Below, one piece after another: positions 1 to 10,369 of a stretch of 64,000 nucleotides of DNA. The DNA is from Ariolimax columbianus. Taxonomy: Eukaryota > Mollusca > Gastropoda > Stylommatophora > Arionidae. The notes beneath the pieces were generated by a model that saw nothing but the letters and a program-made list of their open reading frames with translations, was not told the DNA's origin and made no database searches. Both the position numbers and the translations under genes were made by a program. Location of the stretch: the NCBI GenBank assembly GCA_036924085.1, contig JAVGWX010000019.1, forward strand, positions 21,986,293 through 22,050,292. The letters run 5' to 3'. Every line of letters starts with the position of its first letter. Position 1 is the stretch's first letter.

Positions 1-540
1 ATGGAGTGCAGTGCTGATCGGATCGATGGCGTATTTGAACAGTTCCTGTGGGATGTGATACGGGCCTACCACTCGTCCATCTCGAGTTACCGAATAGCAG
101 TTAAGACTTCAGCTACTGTAGGGGTGTGGTGTCGATATTGGTTTGCGTATCTGAGAGAGGATCCGGAGATTCAGCAGACAGATCGGAACATGTCGTTGCT
201 GGTGGGTGGTTAAGATCAGGCGTGTAGTGCTCCTTCCACCAGTTCGCTACCTCCTCGTATGACGAGCACATGAGTCGTCAGACTTATTGATGAACTCTAT
301 GCTATGTTTCTCGTTCTGCTTGCCTCCAGACCTAACGAGCCTGATAGCATAGAATGCGCGTCTGAGGTCATTAGATATGAGACAAGTTTTGACTTCGTCA
401 GCAATTTCGTTGAGAAAGCGTTCCTTGTCTGCCCTGGCCGCCGCGAGGAATTGGCCTTTCAACCGTCGTCGTTCTGCGCGGTCATTGCAAAGCTTGGCTG
501 AGTTCTTCTGGAGTATGATGTCAGACGAGGTATCGGAGAG
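1..540 (-). mobile_element. LINE relic, linker and start of reverse transcriptase
   Basis: Read on the minus strand, the stretch from about 535 down to 220 encodes the charged linker found between endonuclease and reverse transcriptase in many metazoan LINEs (RRRLKGQF, then DKERFLNEIADE, then LRRAFYAIR; open from 462 to 247). Below 220 the frame breaks, but pieces of the first RT block remain (VLTAIR, then a degraded G-P-x-x-IPxEL, then YAIDPISTALHS at the window edge). The element runs off the left end of the window and is not functional. The overlapping plus-strand frame at 1-213 is treated as a shadow. The LINE assignment is fairly firm; the clade is unknown. Confidence 0.6.
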
Positions 541-1150
541 CCATTGCTGTAATTAGCTTGGCGGCATCGCATAAATTACATCTATTGTTCATAGATGTTC
601 CTCATGTGTGATCTCTGTCTTTTCTTAACAATAAGACCATACAAATGAGAATGTGTTATCAACAAATGATTTGTCTCAGGCTATTCAGCAATCAGGAAAT
701 CTATCGAATATTTGCCTGAAGAAGAGCGTCAAAGAGAATACATTCACAATCCAATGGGATAATAGCCAGTGATTACACAAGTACAAACATAAAACAAAAT
801 ACGTCAGCAAACATTGGACACGTTTTTCAAAGGCCAAACGGAACAAGAATCCCAACAAGAAGATGATCCAGCAACAGCAGCACTAACCATACCACCCCAC
901 CCAGAAGCGATACTAGGACCCCTCATGCATTTCACTCTACACAATTCAGGGACTTGAAATGGACATTGATTATCCGTTACCATTGATCACCTTTAACGAT
1001 GATGATCAAGGTTCTCTACTACCATCCAGTGATCAGTGATCAGGAGAAAACCTCAGATACGCATCTCTTTGTACACACGCACGCACCTACGCACGCACAC
1101 ACACACACCAACCCATATATATATATATATATGGTCGTAGTCTTTGCCTT
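541..1150. other. Non-coding, AT-rich; no gene recognised
   Basis: No recognisable protein or RNA gene. A CA-rich then AT-rich simple-sequence tract lies near 1070-1132 (ACGCAC/CACACA followed by about nine AT units). The frame crossing it is a product of the repeat. Confidence 0.6.
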
Positions 1151-1154
1151 AGTC

Positions 1155-1340
1155 GACCTGTACTCTAACAGATGCCCCATATGCAGGTCCCAGTTCTATC
1201 GTGTGCTGGATGTAGCCGGGAGGATTATTATTCCTACTTTAGCGGGTGCTCGGATCAGGCAGTTTATTACCCCGCTGCGTTGGGACAAGTGCTGCCATGT
1301 TATGCCATGCCACGCAGTCGCCTCTTACGACATGCTCTCT
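1155..1340 (+). repeat. Short interspersed repeat, copy 1
   Basis: A ~180-bp stretch with a diverged copy in reverse orientation at 4040-4190. The best shared block is the run TTATTAcYCCGCTGCGTTGG followed by GACAARTGCT, with weaker matches (TGTAGCCGG, and the ATGCCCC/GGGGCAT block) in the same order. Family unknown. Confidence 0.5.
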
Positions 1341-1429
1341 TTGGAGCAGTAGTGCTATTCTTGTCTTTGTCATAAATATATATATAACCCCCTCAAATTT
1401 CCCTCCCATCTACTTTACCCCCTCTTCCA

Positions 1430-1990
1430 GACCTCTTGTCCTCAGAAACTCGCCATGCTGTCAATTCAATGTCATCTGGAAAATCCCCAGGTGAAGACGA
1501 CATCACTGCGGAGTTTACCACAGGCTACCACTTTACTAAGTCCTAGCGCAACGTTTTTCACGGACAACACATTTGCACAAGAAGTGAGACAAAGAGGATG
1601 TAGGAAACTATTACTGCCCACCCCCGCCACTTACAAACTGTTTACAAAATGCATCCTTATCAGAGTTCGCACCTCTCTCGAAGAATCGCAACTAGACAAA
1701 CAGGCAGGCTTTCGGCGTTCGTACAGGACATATTTAAACCTGTTGCCGCCTTATTGGGACAGCCCGAGATTTCGAGACGCTCTTCATATTCACTTTCATC
1801 GACTATAAAAAGGCTTTCGATTCGGTAGAACCACATTTTGTCTGGTGTTTACTATTGGAACAAGGTGTGGATCCTTATTACATCGGAATTCTTGCGAACA
1901 GTTATACGAACTGCACTACCTCGAGGGGACCACCGAAGTCCTTGTGTATGACAAAGAAAAGAAAAACATCAGTGCCTCACAGAAAGCATG
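1430..1990 (+). mobile_element. LINE relic, RTE-like reverse transcriptase fragment
   Basis: Conserved reverse transcriptase blocks appear in the right order but in shifting frames: SGKSPGEDDITAEF near 1470-1515, YKLFTKCILIRV with QAGFR near 1635-1710, then FIDYKKAFDSVEP (motif A, with the catalytic Asp of the A-x-x-x-x-D block) near 1795-1835, and LLEQGVDPYYIGIL near 1850-1890. Several frameshifts and a missing catalytic FADD region make it a dead fragment. The wording of the blocks fits the RTE/jockey-like LINEs of invertebrates. Confidence 0.7.
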
Positions 1991-2107
1991 TCGTAAGCGG
2001 TGACTAACTGTGTGACATGGCATAACACCGGTCATGGTTAGGTGGTTTGTTTAGAGCAGCATAGATAGCGCCTAACAGGATGTGGGTCTACTTTGCTCTA
2101 GTGCTTG

Positions 2108-4045
2108 AGTCTCTTCTTCTTCTTCTTCTCTGCGTTCGGTTTCGTATACTCGTTTTATGCAACCAGATGCGCTGCATCCATGAAGTGACACGTCAGTCGC
2201 AGGTAGTCAATGGTTCCCCACAGTTTGTCTTGTATGTTTCTCTCCTGGGGCCAGGTCTATTACGGGAGTCTTGGTGCAGTGGACATGTTTGCAGGATGTG
2301 TTCTGGAATCTGAGGTCCTCTCTGACATGTGCATTGTGCAGTCTGTGCTGCTTTCATTTTATGCATGTGTGCATTTAGTCTGCAATGGCCGGTTCTGAGG
2401 CGAAAAATTGTGATATTCTGTTTCCTATTCAGTCTATTGATTGGGTCCTGTGGGTATTTACTGTTTGCTCTCTCTATCCACTATTGTTTATATTTTTTTA
2501 AATGTTTGTCTTGAATTCTGGCAGTGACACTAGGTGGGTGAATTGTTCTCTCTGTCTTCCCTCCCTGGCTGGCCTGTCCGCCCATTCATTCCCAGGTATG
2601 CCGCATTGAGCTGGAATCCACTGGAGGGTGATTTTATTGTGGTCTGAGAGTTTATTTAGCTGGCATGTCAGTTCCCTTTCCATACTATTTCGTGGTTCTC
2701 TTTGTGTGGCCTGCAAAATTTACATGCAGTCACACAAAAATACTATTCTGTTATCCTTTAACCCCTTTTCATCCAAAAGTTTTCCTGCTTTAATTATTGC
2801 CTGTTGCTCTGTTCGTAGATTTGTCGAGAGCTCCCCGGCAGCACTTGCTTTTCCTATAACGGTTCCATCCTGTAGAAATATGGCGAGTCCCGCCCCTCCT
2901 TTCCTCAATGTTTCCTCTGATGATCCATCTGTGTAGACGTGCGTCCACATGGGTTGAGGATAGGCGTCTCCAATATGCTTTAGGGTTTTTTCTCTCAATG
3001 CATGATCTGATTCTTCCACCTTTCTATTGATACCTGGTATTTTCGCTTCCACCATGAAGTTGGGCTGTTGGTCTGTATTTTCATATGCTTGTATCATTTC
3101 CCATGTCGTTGGACGTTTTGATATGATGTCACTGTTCCTGGCTGTAAGGGCTTTTGATAGATGATTGAAGCTTGTTCTTTTTATGCAGTTTTTTGTTAAT
3201 TCATTGACTTTTCCCTGCATTGGATGTTTATTCATACGCTTGTATTTTTCTGTCAGGTTTAGTATTTTTCCTTCTTTGCGCTCACCGAGGATCTGGAGGC
3301 CTGCTACCGCTTCGAGTTCTCTAATTGGGGTGCTTCTCAGACCACCGGTAATAATTCTGAGTCCGGTATTTTGTGTTATGTCTAGTTTCTGTAGGTTGGT
3401 TTTTCTGTTGCATAGGCACCCATGCCGTAATCCAGTGTTGGCCGTACATATCCAGTGTAGACTTGTCTGACTGTGTTTGCGTCTGCGCCCCAATTTGTCC
3501 CTGCCAGTTTTTTCATCAGCCTTAGTCTGAGTGTGGCCTTCTTTTGAGTGCCCTCTATGTGTGGGCCCCATGTTAATCTTTTGTCATATCTCATTCCTAG
3601 GTATGTAGGATTGTTTTCTCTAGGAAGTAGGCTATTTTCTAAATATAGGTTACCTGCTCAGTCTTTGTAGAGAGCGAGAAGAGTTTTGAGAGGGTCTTGC
3701 TTTTGTTTATTGTGACACCCCATGAGTTGCCCATTTCTTTACTGCATTAATTGCTTCCTGCATTCTTGCTTTTGCCGTTCCAATGTTTTCTGCCTGGGTC
3801 CATATGGCCAGGTCATCCGCATGGACTACCTTGTGAATGTGTGGTCTGAACTGTTTTGACAGACCATTAATGAAGAGGATACACAACGTAGGGGATAGTG
3901 ATCCTCCCTGGGGAACCCCCTCATGCAGTTTGACCCTTTTGCTCCTGTGTTCTTCCAGCCTGACTCTCGCACATCGTGTGTGGAGGTAGTCTTTGATTCA
4001 GTCAAGGTGTTTGAGTCTATTAAGAAGGACTTGCACATCGGTTAA
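2108..4045 (-). mobile_element. LINE relic with RNase H and GAA-repeat tail
   Basis: On the minus strand the order is RT palm (GVPQGGS-LSPTL near 3900, then a degraded ADDLAIW near 3800), thumb/connection (open 3571-2720), RNase H, then a C-terminal zinc-type motif. RNase H shows YTDGSSEE (first Asp), the Glu-containing LRTEQQAI block, and PGNEWADR (last Asp). The final block near 2330 reads C-x-C-x6-PEHILQTCPLH. The element ends at about 2108 with GAA triplets. This layout matches I/R1/Nimb-type LINEs and is a different subfamily from family A. Frameshifts near 2720 and 3590, and in the palm, disable it. Confidence 0.8.
2720..3571 (-). CDS. LINE polyprotein fragment: RT connection plus RNase H N-half
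   Basis: A 283-residue open fragment of the LINE above. Its first ~35 residues are out of the parental frame; true homology begins at the RxQVYTGYVRP-like block in the overlapping frame (3594-3382) and continues here with TGLRIITGGLRSTPIRELE, the region just after the RT palm. RNase H starts near residue 205 with HVYTDGSS. The frame is lost before the second catalytic Asp, in CDCM. No start codon here is meaningful. Confidence 0.55.
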   Translation of the reverse strand: MGPTHRGHSKEGHTQTKADEKTGRDKLGRRRKHSQTSLHWICTANTGLRHGCLCNRKTNLQKLDITQNTGLRIITGGLRSTPIRELEAVAGLQILGERKEGKILNLTEKYKRMNKHPMQGKVNELTKNCIKRTSFNHLSKALTARNSDIISKRPTTWEMIQAYENTDQQPNFMVEAKIPGINRKVEESDHALREKTLKHIGDAYPQPMWTHVYTDGSSEETLRKGGAGLAIFLQDGTVIGKASAAGELSTNLRTEQQAIIKAGKLLDEKGLKDNRIVFLCDCM

Positions 4046-4190
4046 CCACCCTCCGGAAGCATTTGTCCCAACGCAGCGGAGTAATAAGCTGCTCAAGCCT
4101 AGTTTGCAAAGCAGGAAACCTTTCTCCGGCTACACCCTGCTCATACCAGAGCTGTGAACTGCACATGGGAAGATGCCCCTGTAGAACAAA
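4040..4190 (-). repeat. Short interspersed repeat, copy 2
   Basis: Reverse-orientation partner of the repeat at 1155-1340; the shared core covers the TCCGCTGCGTTGGGACAA block. It adjoins the 5' truncation of the preceding LINE. Confidence 0.5.
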
Positions 4191-4194
4191 CTGA

Positions 4195-4635
4195 CTGAAC
4201 TGACAAGACGTCGCCGCGCGGGTTGGGCAGTCTTCTCGTATATTAACGCGGGCCTAGATGGTTGTCATGACCCGATCTACGAGCCTCCCTTGTTAATCTC
4301 ACTGTACTCCCTGCGATGTGCTACGGTGCCGAGACACTAACAAAATCGCTAGAGTACGACGAAACGATGTTCGATTGAGCACGGTGACAGCAGTCTTGCG
4401 CCTCCGAGGTAAGGATAGACTGCCAGGAAGACCTCCAATACGTTGGTCAGACTCTTTGCTGTACGCTGCAACATTCAAGACGCTTCTAGAGGAGCACTTA
4501 ATCCCCCCCCTCCCTCCCCCACCCCTCCACTGGACTTTCATGGCCCAAGACAGGGTCCGCTGCGAGTTATAACTTCAGCTACGCTGAGGAACGGGTCATC
4601 AAGATCAAGATCAAGATATATATATAAATATATCG
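4195..4635 (+). mobile_element. LINE relic, C-terminal end with (ATCAAG)n tail
   Basis: The translation opens with RRRAGWAVF near 4210, the RT-thumb signature RRxxAxWAxF of jockey/RTE-like LINEs. It later shows GRPPIRWSDSL near 4430, the usual G-R-P-P-x-R-W terminal block. A C-rich run (4504-4530) interrupts it. The 3' end is a short tandem of ATCAAG followed by ATATATA. A second 3' end of the same family, in reverse orientation, lies at 50505-50790. Multiple frameshifts. Confidence 0.6.
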
Positions 4636-5330
4636 CAATGTTTGTCTCTTTTCCCATCAATGACAAATCCCCATAATTCTTGTGACTATTCAGATTGTGT
4701 TTTATTTTGTTACATTTGCGCAGCATGATTATTCTCATTTGACTTTAGTTGACAATTACCAATCAATTCTGGGAAGAAAGACTAACGTCTGATCAGGCAA
4801 AATTTACTGGACAAATCCCTCACCTTGACTTCCTTGTAGTTCCTACTGGAAAAGGTTTGATTTCTTGGCAGCCTGGCTAATAAGGTGGGGGATCGACGTA
4901 ATCCTCGTAGTAGTGAGCGACACGCAGATGAAGCAAAGCATGGTACAACTGCATACAAGATCCCGGTCCCCCTTTATCAGCACGTTCGGGATGTGAGGAG
5001 AGCTAATGCAACCTGCCACTTAACGTCCTTTTCAAGGCGCACAAAAGAGTAACCTACTTATTGTGTTAATTCGTTAACAAACAACAACGAATCCATTCTA
5101 CTTACCAGAAACGCGAATTTTGATTTCTTGAAACGAGGTACCACGCGTACCATAATCTGCAGTGCAAATAACACATCTTGTATTATCATCGGCTTCAGAT
5201 ACAAATTCCAAAATGTTCAAGTAGTGTGTGGTGCCCTTTAAAATTAATTAAAAGTTGTACGTATTAACTAGGATGGCAAAAAGACAAGCAAATAAGAAGA
5301 AAGACTGCTAACATTGTTAGTGTTGTGTTA
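4636..5330. other. Non-coding AT-rich stretch; nothing recognised
   Basis: No open frame with protein character, no tRNA-like fold and no tandem repeat beyond a few short runs. Confidence 0.5.
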
Positions 5331-5332
5331 CC

Positions 5333-5480
5333 TCTTCTTCTTCTTCTTCGATCAACGGATGCTATGCTTCTAGCCCGGTGAGATTCACGAAGGAGACTGT
5401 ACATTTCTGGTCTTGGACTGTCCCTCAGAGCTTTTTGAACATGGTCACTCCACCGAGCCAGACTGCTTCTCTTTGGTGTT
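5333..5480 (-). mobile_element. LINE 3' end with GAA tail
   Basis: On the minus strand a short coding stretch (LARWSDHV then SLLRESHRARS) ends in GAA triplets at about 5335-5350. A diverged copy of the same 3' end is at 56575-56710. Strongly 5'-truncated. Confidence 0.5.
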
Positions 5481-5734
5481 GTGTTACCATTGTATTATCG
5501 GACAAGAATATGTATTTTTAATGTCTGAGCACTTCTCATCAAAGTGAAATTATGTTTGCACCTTTTCTCATTTATCGTCATCATATGCCCAACCTTGTGG
5601 CGTCGTGGTGGTGAAAATAAACTCATCTCACAACTTTCTGTCCATTCTGCATTTAAAAATGTTTACGGTCTTTATTTTTCAAATCCAAGATGTCCTGCCA
5701 TTCTATATATTTAATTTGTGTCGTCATGCACCTC

Positions 5735-7440
5735 TCTTCAGTTCAGTTCAGTTCATCCCGTAACCCATCAGGTCGTTGGGGCACACATGAAGACACTTCC
5801 AAAATCCCACGCCATCCCTCTCTGTCTGTCGCCGCCTGTCGTATCTCACCGGGACGAAGGCTTGATCACTCAGTGATGTTGTCCACCCATCTCTTTTGTA
5901 GACGTCCTCGCCCTCTCTGTCCCGGTACGGAACCAAAGAGTATCGAGTTGGTAATTCCATTGGACCTCGCGACGTGCCCGCACTAGCCTATCTTTCGTCT
6001 TTTGATAGCTGTGAACAGATCTTCAAAAGGACCAATAGCGTCTTCAACTCTCTGACGTATTTCTACGTTCGTGACACGATCTTTAAATGTAACATTTAGG
6101 AGTTTTCTATAGCACCTCATTTCTATTGCATGTATTCTGCCCTGGCTATCTGCTGTAATGGTCCAGGTCTCGCAGGCATACATAAATATTGAGAGCACCA
6201 ACTAGTGCATTAGTCTAACTTTTATGCCAAAGGCGAGCCGCTTGTCTTGCCATACAGGTTTCGCTGTTGTTTGTGCTATTCTTGCAATTACCTCTGGTTT
6301 CGATCCCTCTTCACTGATCAATGATCCCAGAAGAAAGTCCGCTTGTTCTTCGGCAATGATATTCTCTGCCTGTGGTTTCAGTCTGTTAAGTTTTATTCTC
6401 AAGAGAACTTTACTTGGATGACTTATCAGACTGATTGTTCGATAGTTCTGACACATATTTAGGTTCCCTGATTTAGGCAGTGGTATAATTATTGATTTTG
6501 TCATGCTGGTGTGCCACTCTCCTGTCTGCCAAATTCTATTGCAAATGTAAGTCAGGGTATCAATTGTTGCCTCAACTCCCACTTGTAGGAGCTCTGCTGG
6601 GATATTATCCACACCTACAACCTTCCCTCTCTTCAGCCTCAGAAGGGCTTCTTATACTTCTTCCCTTGTTATCGGTTGATTTTCGTCTATCAGACTCACT
6701 TTAGGAGACATTGCATTTCTGGAGACACCTCGATCTTCATGTTTATATAGTTCCGAACAGTACTCTGTCCAGCGCTCACGAATGTCTTGAGCTTCTGTGA
6801 GACATTTCCCACTCTTGTTTTGAATCGTTGTATTTCGATTGTGTACAGGCCTTACTAAGTCCTTGACTAATGTATATGCCCCCTTGGCATTTTTTATTCC
6901 TAGATTTTGTTAGATATCTGCACACTGAGTCGTTATCCATTCCACCTTGGCCTGTTTCATCTTGGCCTTTATGTTACCATTTATCTCTCTATATTGCTGA
7001 ATCCCATCTAGTGTTTTCTTCACTCTCTTCATTTGTCGTCTGTCACATAAATCCAGTATTTCATTCGTGATCCGTGCTTTCTTCTTAATCCTCCAGCTAC
7101 CTAGAACCTCAGATGCCGTGGCAATTAGTGCCGAATTCAGGGCTTCATTTATCGTCTCAACATCTGCCTTCTCGTTAAGAACCAAGAGAGGTGCGAATCC
7201 TTCCCCCATCACCGCTCCAAAGGTCTCTACTATATCCGGGTACTTCAACTTCTCCAAGTTAAATCTCAGTCTAGTTATCTCTCTTTTCAGAATTGTCTTT
7301 AGTCTGAGATGCATGGGCATCAGCATTAAGTCGTGGTCGCTCCCTATATCGGCCCCTTGGAAACTTCTTGTCCGGGCGCTATTGACCCTAAATCTGAATG
7401 TCCTTTGGACCAGAATATATTCTATTTGACTATGAAGCGT
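5735..7440 (-). mobile_element. RTE-like LINE copy B1, internally deleted
   Basis: Minus-strand order: end of the endonuclease (GADIGSDHDL near 7330), linker (7326-6910), RT N-half (6612-6202: MDNIPAELLQ, CQNYRTISLISHPSKVLL, IIAEEQADF) and C-terminal thumb (CETWTITAD and MRCYRKLLNVTF near 6150; IGPFEDLF near 6020). The frame jumps directly from EEQADF to LLGSLISEEGSK, so RT motifs A to D, including the catalytic YADD/FADD site, are deleted in frame. The 3' end near 5735 is a short CAGTT-type tandem. The 5' end is truncated inside the endonuclease. Most of this copy from 6340 upward is repeated in inverted orientation at 10370-11476. Confidence 0.8.
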
Positions 7441-8510
7441 ATCATTTGGTCTGTGTCACGTCCACCGTCTCTCTTGCTGTTGATAATTCATGTCTACACG
7501 TTGCAATATTTCTTAATATATATGAAATTAATTATACCTATCTCATTATTTGATTTGAATTTAGTCAAATTTACAGCCTATATTTTTGTAAAATACTTTG
7601 ATTTGATGTCTTTTCTGTTTTATGTTACCTTATATTCTCACTAAGGACAATATTTGTGTTGCTGTAAATGTTATTATTTGTATCTTCACTGTCAAATTTA
7701 GAGAAACAATGTGCGAGTCTACGCTTCCGTCTAGGTCAGGTTAAATATACAGACAGCTATGGAAGTCAAGGAACGAATTAACAGAATGGAACGGGATCAT
7801 CTCAACAAACTCCTTCCGAATAATTGACATCCAAAAAGCAGAATTAAACAAAAGTTTGTACTTAGCCATGTCAAAAAAATCAAAGACAGATACCATCTCC
7901 CACAAAGAATAGTAACAGAGAGTAGTAAATATGGTACCTCAAAAAGCATTTCTTAATACACCAGAAATGCAGGCAAAATGAATAAATAATTTCAAATCCA
8001 AGTACTCCCATTTGAGCAGCTCAAAGAACTATTGATGTCTACATCAAATGAATGAATACATTTATATGCTAATGAATGTTCATTTAAAGCCACCATCAAA
8101 GCAAGTTATGGCATTCATATAAAATACCCGGATGGATCCCCTGATGAGCTGTTTGATGCTTGCGGGGTGGTTTGCTTCAAATATGAAGCTGAAGTCACTT
8201 GAAGCCGCTTTGTACCATCCAGGGATAGTTGTTGTCTTTCCTTGAAAGTCTCAAAAACACTGTTATTTTCACAGATTCAATGTTTTTCAAGCAAAAGAAG
8301 TTGCTGGTCATTGTATACCTGATCAAAACATCTCTAGACATTGACCCCCATTATCACTTCTAGAGTTGTCAAAGTAGTTCTGCAGTGGATCCATGTACAC
8401 TCAAACACACCAGGCAATGACAAGGCAGACAAACTAGAAAGGAACAGCCACACACAGCAACAACTTCAAAACAACCAAACAGCTCATAAGAACGGCAACA
8501 AAAAAAACTT
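6340..8510 (+). repeat. Left arm of ~2.2 kb inverted repeat
   Basis: This segment reappears reverse-complemented at 9284-11476 with high identity. For example, the frames at 7333-7644 (plus) and 10158-10469 (minus) are identical over 103 residues. The arm spans the end of RTE copy B1, an AT-rich stretch, and an RNase H-type LINE relic, so its ends do not coincide with the ends of one element. Confidence 0.9.
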
Positions 8511-8560
8511 AGCTGAACAGATGGGCCATGAAAAATACGGGAAGGAAGGTCTATAGACAA
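7740..8560 (+). mobile_element. LINE relic, RNase H domain
   Basis: Scattered frames read as the pre-RNase H spacer (LNKLLPNN near 7810), then RNase H pieces: IKYPDGSPDELFDACGVV near 8115, YEAEVT (Glu block) near 8185, a degraded IFTDSM block near 8265, and VVLQWIHVHSNTPGND with KADKL near 8370-8430 (terminal Asp block). The order is right for an I/Nimb-like LINE on the plus strand. The part up to 8510 is included in the inverted repeat; 8511-8560 is not. Confidence 0.6.
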
Positions 8561-8619
8561 ATGGCAACCCCCAAACCAACTCACAAGGGAAAATCAGACT
8601 GAGAACCCAGATCTCCCAT

Positions 8620-9283
8620 TTAAAAAGCACGTAAATCAATCACAACACACTCTCGAGGGCAGCTGTGTACACACTCATATGAAACCGTTGATTCTCACTT
8701 TTTGAGTGTTGAGCGCTCAACAATTTCTGGAAAATACTTCTTCCTCTGACGCCAGATAAATGGAACACTTTGTATGGTACTAGACAACAGCTGATATAAA
8801 CGTGATTAGTATATAAGGGGCATAATTGGGGAGTAAAGTTGTGGAGCAAAGCCAATGAGCACTTCTCGATGCGAGGTGACGTGGCTTTACAATCTTTTGT
8901 TCGCGCAGGAAGGGAATCGATTTTTCTTTTTAATCTTTAGGTCATATATTTTAACAACACGAATACGACATACATTTTTAATAATTTGGTGCTTGAGATA
9001 AAAAGGTGTAGGGGTTGTTTTTTGTTGGTATTCATATCGTTTAAGGCAGCAGGAACAGTACTCATATCCGTGTTTCATTGTGAAATATAGGTGTGCCACA
9101 ACGAGTTCTTTTTCCCTCAAAAACGAGTGAGCTAATTGGATTAATTATTGATCCTAGTGACCAACACAAGAGAGACCTTTTTGTTCGCGCAGGTGGTGAA
9201 TCGATTTTTTACACATCCGGTTTTCGAGCGCACGTGACGAATCGATTTATTTATTATTTGTGAGTCACATATTTTAGATTGAC
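8620..9283 (-). repeat. Interspersed repeat D, copy 1 (spacer of the inverted repeat)
   Basis: This stretch is repeated in opposite orientation at 17280-17940. Diagnostic is a motif seen three times: TTTTGTTCGCGCAGG followed by (n)GAATCGATTTTT near 8896, 9178 and, more diverged, 9225. The unit also holds a shared GTGCCACAACGAGTTCT block and a GAAGTGCTCATTG block. No coding potential. It could be a non-autonomous element or a satellite-like unit; the class is unknown. Confidence 0.6.
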
Positions 9284-10369
9284 ATTTTTTTTTTGCCGTT
9301 CTTATGAGCTGTTTGGTTGTTTTGAAGTTGTTGCTGTGTGTGGCTGTTCCTTTCTAGTTTGTCTGCCTTGTCATTGCCTGGTGTGTTTGAGTGTACATGG
9401 ATCCACTGCAGAACTACTTTGACAACTCTAGAAGTGATAATGGGGGTCAATGTCTAGAGATGTTTTGATCAGGTATACAATGACCAGCAACTTCTTTTGC
9501 TTGAAAAACATTGAATCTGGGAAAATAACAGTGTTTTTGAGACTTTCAAGGAAAGACAACAACTATCCCTGGATGGTACAAAGCGGCTTCAAGTGACTTC
9601 AGCTTCATATTTGAAGCAAACCACCCCGCAAGCATCAAACAGCTCATCAGGGGATCCATCCGGGTATTTTATATGAATGCCATACCTTGCTTTGATGGTG
9701 GCTCTAAATGAACATTCATTAGCATATAAATGTATTCATTCATTTGATGTAGACATCAATAGTTCTTTGAGCTGCTCAAATGGGAGTACTTGGATCTGAA
9801 ATTCTGATTGATTCATTCATTCATTTTGCTTGCATTTCTGGTGTTTTAAGAAATGCTTTTTGAGGTACCATATTTACTACTCTCTGTTACTATTCTTTGT
9901 GGGAGATGGTATCTGTCTTTGATTTTTTTGACATGGCTAAGTACAAACTTTTGTTTAATTCTGCTTTTTGGATGTCAATTATTCGGAAGGAGTTTGTTGA
10001 GATGATCCCGTTCCATTCTGTTAATTCGTTCCTTGACTTCCATAGCTGTCTGTATATTTAACCTGACCTAGACGGAAGCGTAGACTCGCACATTGTTTCT
10101 CTAAATTTGACAGTGAAGATACAAATAATAACATTTACAGCAACACAAATATTGTCCTTAGTGAGAATATAAGGTAACATAAAACAGAAAAGACATCAAA
10201 TCAAAGTATTTTACAAAAATATAGGCTGTAAATTTGACTAAATTCAAATCAAATAATGAGATAGGTATAATTAATTTCATATATATTAAGAAATATTGCA
10301 ACGTGTAGACATGAATTATCAACAGCAAGAGAGACGGTGGACGTGACACAGACCAAATGATACGCTTCA

